Source of the DNA: Deltaproteobacteria bacterium
GTDB taxonomy: Bacteria; Myxococcota_A; UBA9042; DTJE01
DNA length: 48,604 nucleotides
NCBI GenBank assembly: GCA_029555025.1
Contig: JAKPTZ010000125.1
Span: 1 to 48,604 of the forward strand
Reading direction: 5' to 3'
The translations under genes were made by a program, and so were the position numbers. A model generated the notes under the pieces. It had not been told where the DNA came from, searched no databases, and saw nothing but the letters and a program-made list of their open reading frames with translations. Below, in pieces: positions 43,403 to 48,604 of this stretch. Numbering within the stretch: the first letter of the stretch is position 1; each line of letters starts with the position of its first letter.

Positions 43403-44102
43403 TCTTCAGCAATCCAAAAAGAATCGCGTTCACGGGACCGGAAAGGAACCTTGCCCCGCCAAAGATCAGAAGCGAAAACATGACGATGATGAAGATCGGG
43501 TTGCGCTCGAGCCAGGCGAACCTTGCGCCGATGCTGTCCGGCAGCAGCCCCACGATCACGCGGCTTCCATCCAGTGGAGGCACCGGGATGAAATTGAATA
43601 TGGCAAGAACGACGTTGATGACGAAAGTGGTTCCAATCAGACGATAAATGGCCGGGACTTCGTTGCCGGTCATTGAAACCCAGGCGTCGGCCTGGCCGGG
43701 AAGCGTCGCGATGAACGGAAAATCCACGGCCCCGGCAAGCGACATGATCTTGAAGATCACGGCAAGTACCAGCGCGAAGGCCAGGTTCGACAGAGGGCCG
43801 GCCGCGGCCGTCAGCAGCATGCCGCGCTTCATCGATATCCGGCGCGTGAAACCGGTCGGATCGACCGGAACCGGGCGGGCCCAGCCGAAAAAGAACGAAC
43901 TTCCGGAAATGACCGAAATCAGGGGAAGGATTATGGTGCCGAAAACATCGATATGAACCACCGGATTAAGGCTCATCCTGCCCATCCTGGCGGCGGTATC
44001 GTCGCCAAGCGCGAAGGCCGACCTGGCGTGGGCATACTCATGCACGGTCAGGGAAAGCAGCATTGGAACGAGAACCATCACGACACGATCGATGAAATCC
44101 AA
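43386..44102 (-). CDS. Site-2-protease-like M50 metallopeptidase
   Basis: A 238-residue membrane protein with five or six helices. The zinc motif is HEYAH (His21, Glu22, His25) in the first helix. The third ligand lies in FIPVPPLDGSRV. The compact size matches the minimal M50 (SpoIVFB/YwhC) type rather than RseP with PDZ domains. Its target is unknown; members cut membrane-anchored regulators. The start is TTG at 44102 with GGGGG exactly five bases upstream (44108-44112). It converges on rsmB. Confidence 0.9.
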   Translation of the reverse strand: MDFIDRVVMVLVPMLLSLTVHEYAHARSAFALGDDTAARMGRMSLNPVVHIDVFGTIILPLISVISGSSFFFGWARPVPVDPTGFTRRISMKRGMLLTAAAGPLSNLAFALVLAVIFKIMSLAGAVDFPFIATLPGQADAWVSMTGNEVPAIYRLIGTTFVINVVLAIFNFIPVPPLDGSRVIVGLLPDSIGARFAWLERNPIFIIVMFSLLIFGGARFLSGPVNAILFGLLKITGNV

Positions 44103-44157
44103 GTCAACCCCCGGGAATCATGTATTGAACCGGACCCGGACGCGTCAAGGCGGCAGG

Positions 44158-45753
44158 TCAGGCGGCGGCACGTCCCTGGCGGTGCCGACGCGTGGACAAT
44201 ATCTGTCTTGCAAGGCCGAAAATCAATACCACCCAGGCAATAATCAGGCCGACGGGGATTGGGCCCGAGCGCCCGCTGGCGCTGCAGGACGTTGTTGGCT
44301 GGCGATCATGGTCTTGTATCGTGTCGCCGGCATTCAGTTCAACCTGAAGCTCGAAACCTCCTGCGGCCACGTCCTTCGTGTCGTCCAGATCGGGCCGGAA
44401 ACCGGGATCGACCTTGCCGCCGTCATCCTCGGAAGGGGCGGGATCCGAACCGCCGGAATCCGGAAGCGGATCGAAATCGACGACGGCGGCGTCCTGGCTG
44501 TCGACGAACTCCGGCACTTCGGGCGGAACCGCCTCGTCCGCCCCGATCTCGACCTGATCCGGCGGATCGTCGGGGCCGCCAAGACCGAAGACATCGACGA
44601 CAGCCTGCCAGGGACCATCAAGCGAACCTTCATATCCAACAGCCCAGAATCCAATCCCGCCAAGACCGCGATCCCGCGCCGGCGCCATCTTCAGCGCGAG
44701 CGACCAGGAATCGTCGCACCAGACTTGTCGGTACTGCTGGCCGTCGTAATAGCCGTACCATGGCGAAGCCGAATCCTGATCCCAGTTCCGACCATGCTCC
44801 GACTCCCCCTGTCGGCACGCGGTGAAAAAGACGGAGTCTGCCTTGCCGGCCGATTCGGAAGGTGGCGTTTCACCGATCGCCGGCCAGTCATGGCCGTACA
44901 GCGGCAGGCCCACGATGAACTTGTGACGGTTTTCAAGCCCGCCCCACGTGTCGTAATCGTCAAGCGACCAGGTGATTGAGTACTTGCCCCATTTGGCTGA
45001 GCCTTCCAGCGGCGAAACCGGGCCGGGAGAACCGCCGGGATAATGAAATTCGTATTCCATCAGGAAAAGTCCGTCGGACTCCGTGGCCAGGCGGTCGTAG
45101 TCGTATGCCCCCTTCCAGTCGACGGCAGGCATCGCGAGTGTCAGGGACGAATCCCCGAGGGCCGCGTCCAGGGATGCCTTCAGGTCGGAAACGAACTGAA
45201 CGAAACCGTCCTTTGCGGTCTTCGGAAGGCCCTCGAAGTCCAGGTTGACGCCGTCCCCGTCACCGGCAACCACGAGGTCGGTTATCGAGGATATGGCGGC
45301 GGCTCTGTAGTCGGTCGAGTTCAGGAGCGAATCCATCGCGGTTGAATCGAAACATATGACGGTAAGGACGACCTTGACGCCGGATGCACGGGCGGCGGCA
45401 ACCAGTTCGTCCATCGCCGTGGTGTTCCAGTGCCTGGAATCCTGCAACCTGCCCTGCCCGTCAATCGATACGCCGAAGTACGCGATATGGGTAAGAAGAT
45501 CCATGTGGAGCACGGCGTCGCCGAACTCCCAGTACGGAAGATAGCCGAACACGACCGGACGGGGCCCGGTGCGATCGGAAACAAGCTCGCGAGCCGGTCT
45601 GAACGGCTGGTCCGGCGCCATCTGCCACGGAAGCTCCAGGTGGCGTTCCCAGTCGCGCCTCATCGCGGATTGCGGCTCAAAGGCCGCACTGGCGGACAGG
45701 GGGACAGAAAGGACAAGCGCGATGATCAGGAAAACGCGTCGCCGGCAGCCCAT
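44158..45753 (-). CDS. GH18-type hydrolase with acidic stalk and C-terminal sorting tail
   Basis: A 531-residue exported protein with a signal peptide (CRRRVFLIIALVLSVPLSASA). The GH18 chitinase-like barrel (about 60-380) starts with VVFGYLPYWEF. The catalytic motif is DGVNLDFEG with Glu174 as acid; the form DGVN-D-E is common in peptidoglycan- and spore-type GH18 enzymes. A low-complexity acidic stalk (Asp/Glu/Pro) follows to about residue 480. The end is a Cys plus small residues (TTSCSASGRSG), a hydrophobic helix (IPVGLIIAWVVLIFG) and a basic tail (STRRHRQGRAAA), which resembles a MYXO-CTERM-type tail. AAGGAGG lies upstream of the start at 45753, so the start is well supported. Confidence 0.85.
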   Translation of the reverse strand: MGCRRRVFLIIALVLSVPLSASAAFEPQSAMRRDWERHLELPWQMAPDQPFRPARELVSDRTGPRPVVFGYLPYWEFGDAVLHMDLLTHIAYFGVSIDGQGRLQDSRHWNTTAMDELVAAARASGVKVVLTVICFDSTAMDSLLNSTDYRAAAISSITDLVVAGDGDGVNLDFEGLPKTAKDGFVQFVSDLKASLDAALGDSSLTLAMPAVDWKGAYDYDRLATESDGLFLMEYEFHYPGGSPGPVSPLEGSAKWGKYSITWSLDDYDTWGGLENRHKFIVGLPLYGHDWPAIGETPPSESAGKADSVFFTACRQGESEHGRNWDQDSASPWYGYYDGQQYRQVWCDDSWSLALKMAPARDRGLGGIGFWAVGYEGSLDGPWQAVVDVFGLGGPDDPPDQVEIGADEAVPPEVPEFVDSQDAAVVDFDPLPDSGGSDPAPSEDDGGKVDPGFRPDLDDTKDVAAGGFELQVELNAGDTIQDHDRQPTTSCSASGRSGPIPVGLIIAWVVLIFGLARQILSTRRHRQGRAAA

Positions 45754-45779
45754 TCCGAATCCTCCTTTCGCCACCAGAT

Positions 45780-45802
45780 CCGAACCGCCCCGACAGGTTC
45801 GG
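45780..45802. repeat. Inverted repeat upstream of the GH18 gene
   Basis: CCGAACC (45780-45786) and GGTTCGG (45796-45802) form a perfect 7-bp inverted repeat with a nine-base spacer, 27 bases before the start at 45753. It may be an operator or a leader hairpin. Confidence 0.4.
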
Positions 45803-45834
45803 AATATCAAGCGTGCCATCCGAATCAAACGACT

Positions 45835-45862
45835 GCAACCCCGCGCGAAGGCGGGGTGTTGC
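45835..45862. repeat. Strong hairpin in the divergent gap before the DUF2505-like gene
   Basis: GCAACCCCGC pairs with GCGGGG and TTGC, around a GCGAAG loop, with a two-base bulge. It lies between two divergent starts (45753 and 45928), so it is a leader or operator rather than a terminator. Confidence 0.4.
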
Positions 45863-45927
45863 AAATTACGGCCAATGCGAAGGAAAATCGCAACCTGCAT
45901 GGCCGGTCGAGCCATCTTGGAGGAACC

Positions 45928-46410
45928 ATGAAGATTACACACGAACATGTTGTTTCCATTCCCAAAAGCCGCGTCCTTGAATTCTACATGGACGACGACT
46001 ACTACCGCGGACAGTTGAAGAACACTGGCGCCCTGACCGTCGAAATCCTGGAAACGGCGGCAATCCCAGGCGGCGGCAAGAAAAGGAAGGCCCAGGTCAC
46101 GGCCCCGTCACGGGTTCCACAGATGCTGCGCACGTCCGACACGGATCAGTACATCGACACGAACACGGTGGATGTTGCGGGATCTCGAATGTTTTACGAG
46201 ATCACGCCGTCGATGTTCGCGGATCAGTTCAAGCTGGCCGGTGGAATCGAGTTCATCGACAACGGGGCCGGAACAAGGCTGGTATTTTCGACCGAAGTCG
46301 AGATCAGGCTGCCGCTGATCGGCAAGAAGCTGGAAAAGCAGGCTATCGACGAGGCCGAAAAGGAAGTCGGAAAGCAGGTCGAGTTCCTGAAGTCCTGGGC
46401 CGCGAAGTAA
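45928..46410 (+). CDS. DUF2505-like START-fold protein
   Basis: A 160-residue cytoplasmic protein. MKITHEHVVSIPKSRVLEFYMDDDYY at the start and the pattern of strands with a C-terminal helix fit the DUF2505 family, a START/Bet v1-like small-molecule-binding fold. No catalytic residues are evident and no function is known. TTGGAGG lies four bases before the ATG. It is read away from the GH18 gene and converges on rseC, separated by the palindrome-containing gap at 46411-46544. Confidence 0.72.
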   Translation: MKITHEHVVSIPKSRVLEFYMDDDYYRGQLKNTGALTVEILETAAIPGGGKKRKAQVTAPSRVPQMLRTSDTDQYIDTNTVDVAGSRMFYEITPSMFADQFKLAGGIEFIDNGAGTRLVFSTEVEIRLPLIGKKLEKQAIDEAEKEVGKQVEFLKSWAAK

Positions 46411-46452
46411 CCGCAGTTACCCCGAAGGCCCCAGTCAGCACACATCGAGGGA

Positions 46453-46531
46453 CGGACGGTTGCTCCCCAGGCGGGCGAATTTTCATTCGCCCTTACGATT
46501 CGGGGAGGACCGGGGCGGACGGTTGCTCCCC
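46453..46531. repeat. REP-like palindrome flanked by two 16-bp direct repeats
   Basis: GGGCGAAT-TTTC-ATTCGCCC (46473-46492) is the reverse complement of the 2678-2796 hairpin; the surrounding 26 bases match with one change. On either side the direct repeat CGGACGGTTGCTCCCC occurs at 46453-46468 and 46516-46531. The second copy is part of a G/C-rich stem (GGGGCGG 46512-46518 with CCGCCCC 46530-46536). The whole unit lies in a convergent gap (46410 and 46545). Confidence 0.8.
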
Positions 46532-46544
46532 GCCCCCAAATTTA

Positions 46545-46994
46545 TCAATCAAGGATTCTTACAACCCGGATCGTGAATCGTTCATGGGCTTTCGTGCCTG
46601 GCCTGCGAATCCTGCCGTTGACCAGCTTCATTATCAGGAAGCCGAGCCCGGCCCCGGCCAGCCCGGCAATTCCCGCAATAATGTCTCGACTGCCTTCAAG
46701 CTCGGTTCCGGAGAGCGCGTACCAGACTGCGGAAAGCGATGCCAGAAGAAGCCCGGCCGGAACAACGTATGCCCAGAGGACGGCAAAGCGCACGGCCGAG
46801 TCCGATATGGAAATTTCGACGGTATCCCCGACCGTGCACGGCAATCCGCAGGCCGCCACGACGCGACCGGTTTTTAATCCGCCAGGATGACATGCGCCGC
46901 GTGCCGCACAGGTGCCGCAGGCCTCGTGCCGGGTAACTTCAACAGTCACCGACCCTGATGGCCCGACCTCGACGACCCTGGCGGTTTCGACCAT
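46545..46994 (-). CDS. rseC: RseC-family membrane protein (positive regulator of sigma-E type)
   Basis: A 149-residue inner-membrane protein. The cytoplasmic N-terminus holds the Cys set CGTCAARGAC (three Cys, as in RseC), followed by two membrane helices (about 70-90 and 105-122) and a short basic tail. RseC is known from the E. coli rpoE-rseABC cluster and is linked to SoxR reduction together with Rsx/Rnf. Here it immediately follows rnfB (five-base gap), supporting a shared redox role. The family name is secure; its action here is inferred. Confidence 0.88.
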   Translation of the reverse strand: MVETARVVEVGPSGSVTVEVTRHEACGTCAARGACHPGGLKTGRVVAACGLPCTVGDTVEISISDSAVRFAVLWAYVVPAGLLLASLSAVWYALSGTELEGSRDIIAGIAGLAGAGLGFLIMKLVNGRIRRPGTKAHERFTIRVVRILD

Positions 46995-46999
46995 GACTG

Positions 47000-47926
47000 C
47001 TATTCCTGGACCGGGGCGGGCTTCGCCGCCGCGGCGGCTGCCGCGGCCTTGGCCGCTGCGGCCGCGGCCTTGCGATCGGCGATGATCTTCTGGCCTTCTT
47101 CCTTCGCGGCTTCATCAATGGCACGCAGGATCACGATGCTTCCGGGCTTGCAGGAATCGACGCAAAGGCCGCAGGCATGGCACTTGTCGTAATCGATGAC
47201 AGGGATGTTGCCCTTCATCGTGATGGCTTCCCACGGGCATGCCTTGACGCACGCAAGACACGTGATGCATCCGACCTCGCAGACGTTCTTGACTTCCTTG
47301 CCCTTCCACTGGCTGTTGCAGTTGATCGCTACCGGGCCCTTGCACGCCTGCAGTTCAATGACGTCCTTCGGGCAGGCGGTCACGCACTTGCCGCAGCCGG
47401 TACACTTTTCCATATCGACAACGGGAATCCCGTCTTCGCCCATACGGATGGCGTCGAACACGCAGACATCCACGCAGTCGCCCAGGCCCTCGCATCCGTA
47501 CGGACAGGACTTGGCGCCGCCTTCGTTAAGCATGACCGCGCCTCGGCATGTCTTGAGTCCGCGGTACTCGAAACGGGGCTTGCACTTGTCGTGACCGCCG
47601 CCGCACCGGACGCGGGCAATGACCTTTTCGCGGTCGGGCACCTCGACGCCCATGATGGCGCCGATCTTTTTCGCGGCATCGGCGCCGGCAGGGGCGCACA
47701 GGGAAGGATCGACACCCTTGTTGACGATGGCCGCCGCATAGCCGGAACAGCCCGGGAAACCGCACCCGCCGCAGTTTGCCCCCGGAAGAACCGCCGCAAT
47801 CGCAGTAATCCTTTCGTCAACCTGGACCGCGAAAACACGCGAAGCGACCGCCAGCAGGGCAGCCGCGGCGGCGCCCACTCCAGCCAGCACGCCACCCGCG
47901 GTTACAAGCGCAACAAAGTCCATCAT
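47000..47926 (-). CDS. rnfB: Rnf complex electron transfer subunit RnfB
   Basis: A 308-residue subunit of the Rnf complex, which couples electron flow between ferredoxin and NAD to Na+ or H+ transport. One N-terminal membrane helix is followed by the RnfB-specific CGGCGFPGC cluster. Further Cys sets fit several 4Fe-4S clusters: CPYGCEGLGDC, CTGCGKCVTACP, CITCLACVKACP and CHACGLCVDSC. The C-terminus ends in an Ala/Lys-rich tail (about 30 residues). Two adjacent ATGs serve as start; GAGG lies four or seven bases upstream. It follows rnfA by eight bases. Confidence 0.97.
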   Translation of the reverse strand: MMDFVALVTAGGVLAGVGAAAAALLAVASRVFAVQVDERITAIAAVLPGANCGGCGFPGCSGYAAAIVNKGVDPSLCAPAGADAAKKIGAIMGVEVPDREKVIARVRCGGGHDKCKPRFEYRGLKTCRGAVMLNEGGAKSCPYGCEGLGDCVDVCVFDAIRMGEDGIPVVDMEKCTGCGKCVTACPKDVIELQACKGPVAINCNSQWKGKEVKNVCEVGCITCLACVKACPWEAITMKGNIPVIDYDKCHACGLCVDSCKPGSIVILRAIDEAAKEEGQKIIADRKAAAAAAKAAAAAAAAKPAPVQE

Positions 47927-47934
47927 TCACCTCA

Positions 47935-48516
47935 CTACATCTTGACCATGCCCGAGAACCCAAGGAACGCCAGCGACAGGATGGATGCCGTCACCAGCGC
48001 GATCGGCATGCCCTTCATGTAGCGGGGCGTGGAGGTTTCAAGGTCAAGACGTTCGCGTATGGCCGCAAACAGCAGCAGAACAAGCGCGAAGCCAAGGGAA
48101 ATGCCGACCGCGAAAACGACGGCCTGCAAAAGATTGAAGTCCTTCTGGGTCGCCATGATCGCGGTGCCGAGCACCGCGCAGTTCGTGGTAATCAGGGGCA
48201 GGAAGATGCCAAGTGCTTCAAAAAGCGCCGGGGAAACCTTCCGGATCACCATTTCAACGAACTGGACAAGCGCCGCGATAACCAGGATGAACATGATCGT
48301 CTGCAGGTACTCAAGCTTCAACGGCACAAGAACGCCGAACTGCAGCAGATAGGTAATCACGGTGGCGAGGACGATAACGAAAAGAACCGCCGCGCTCATG
48401 CCGATGGCGGAGTCGAGCTTCTTCGAAACGCCCATGAACGGACAGATTCCCAGGAACTGGGACAGGATTACGTTGTTGACGAATACCGTCCAGATAATCA
48501 GCGTAAGGAGACCCAT
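47935..48516 (-). CDS. rnfA: Rnf complex membrane subunit RnfA
   Basis: A 193-residue membrane subunit, the same length as E. coli RsxA. CPFMGVSKKLDSAIGM and LPLITTNCAVLG are the conserved paired half-channels, and AAIRERL and FLGFSGMVKM at the end match the family. It is thought to bind an iron-sulfur cluster in the membrane with RnfE. The ATG at 48516 follows the rnfE stop by one base, and AAGGAGG (within the rnfE end) is its ribosome site. Confidence 0.98.
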   Translation of the reverse strand: MGLLTLIIWTVFVNNVILSQFLGICPFMGVSKKLDSAIGMSAAVLFVIVLATVITYLLQFGVLVPLKLEYLQTIMFILVIAALVQFVEMVIRKVSPALFEALGIFLPLITTNCAVLGTAIMATQKDFNLLQAVVFAVGISLGFALVLLLFAAIRERLDLETSTPRYMKGMPIALVTASILSLAFLGFSGMVKM

Positions 48517-48517
48517 G

Positions 48518-48604
48518 TCAAACCCTCCTTATCCGGTTCATGAAGCCGACGATCAGCCCGAGCGTCAGGAAGGCCCCTGGCGGAAGAATCATGACCAGCA
48601 CCGA
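48518..48604 (-). CDS. rnfE: Rnf complex subunit RnfE, C-terminal end (partial)
   Basis: The last 28 codons of a gene continuing beyond the right edge. The ILPPGAFLTLGLIVGFMN segment matches the C-terminal helix of RnfE/RsxE. The order rnfE-rnfA-rnfB fits known Rnf operons. The frame is short, but position and motif agree. Confidence 0.88.
   Translation of the reverse strand, partial: SVLVMILPPGAFLTLGLIVGFMNRIRRV

Noticed and set aside
46512-46536. G/C-rich stem as an intrinsic terminator
   Set aside because: No U-tract follows on either strand; it overlaps the repeat unit and is better explained as part of it.
1-48604. tRNA, rRNA, insertion sequence, phage or attachment-site signals
   Set aside because: I looked through all intergenic gaps and found no cloverleaf-like sequence, transposase or integrase coding region, or flanking direct repeats of insertion type, apart from the short REP-like units described.

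Overview
This is a GC-rich bacterial chromosome segment with 33 well-supported protein genes, plus a possible gene end at the left edge. There are no rRNA or tRNA genes, CRISPR arrays, insertion sequences or phage genes that I can see. The largest gene-free gap is about 280 bases, so nothing exceeds 300 bases without a gene. Many lipoproteins have Asp-rich tethers. One is a giant MopE/thrombospondin-type-3 repeat lipoprotein, and a GH18 protein carries a C-terminal tail resembling a MYXO-CTERM sorting signal. With the Rnf complex and a 2,035-residue alpha-2-macroglobulin, this suggests a Gram-negative, probably anaerobic or facultative member of the Myxococcota or a related 'deltaproteobacterial' lineage. 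That placement is an inference from gene content only.

Layout. 1-2800: a possible gene end, a GH31 glucosidase and a cluster of hairpin repeats. 2805-8581 (minus): a lipocalin-like secreted protein, a calcium-loop lipoprotein, and a tight three-gene run of GT-C glycosyltransferase, PAF-acetylhydrolase-like lipoprotein and Cys-rich lipoprotein. 8744-20595 (plus): the MopE-repeat lipoprotein, a membrane hybrid histidine kinase with an eroded ATPase domain, and the alpha-2-macroglobulin. 20587-27063 (minus): engB, pgk, a lipase-like lipoprotein, a YfcE-type phosphoesterase, a small RRM protein and trkA. 27173-30870 (plus): a second, lipoprotein-type GH31 enzyme, a tiny Cys/Tyr-rich lipoprotein and butyrate kinase.

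30898-43402 holds three radical SAM proteins, a DegT-type aminotransferase, an ABC ATPase with a fused double permease but no binding protein, a flippase-like membrane protein and rsmB. 43386-48604 holds an M50 protease, the GH18 protein, a DUF2505-like protein and, on the minus strand, rnfE (partial)-rnfA-rnfB-rseC.

How the genes fit together. Two themes stand out. One is an envelope programme: lipoproteins, alpha-2-macroglobulin, glycosidases, GT-C enzyme and an RseC-like protein. The other is housekeeping: ribosome assembly, glycolysis, potassium uptake, rRNA methylation and Rnf energy conservation. The radical SAM group is the least explained part. Its two convergent members overlap by 45 bases, and the longer one ends in what looks like a second radical SAM barrel that has lost its cluster cysteines. 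Translation signals are distinctive: about a dozen starts, including TTG and GTG starts, are preceded by a run of four to six Gs, usually exactly five bases upstream.
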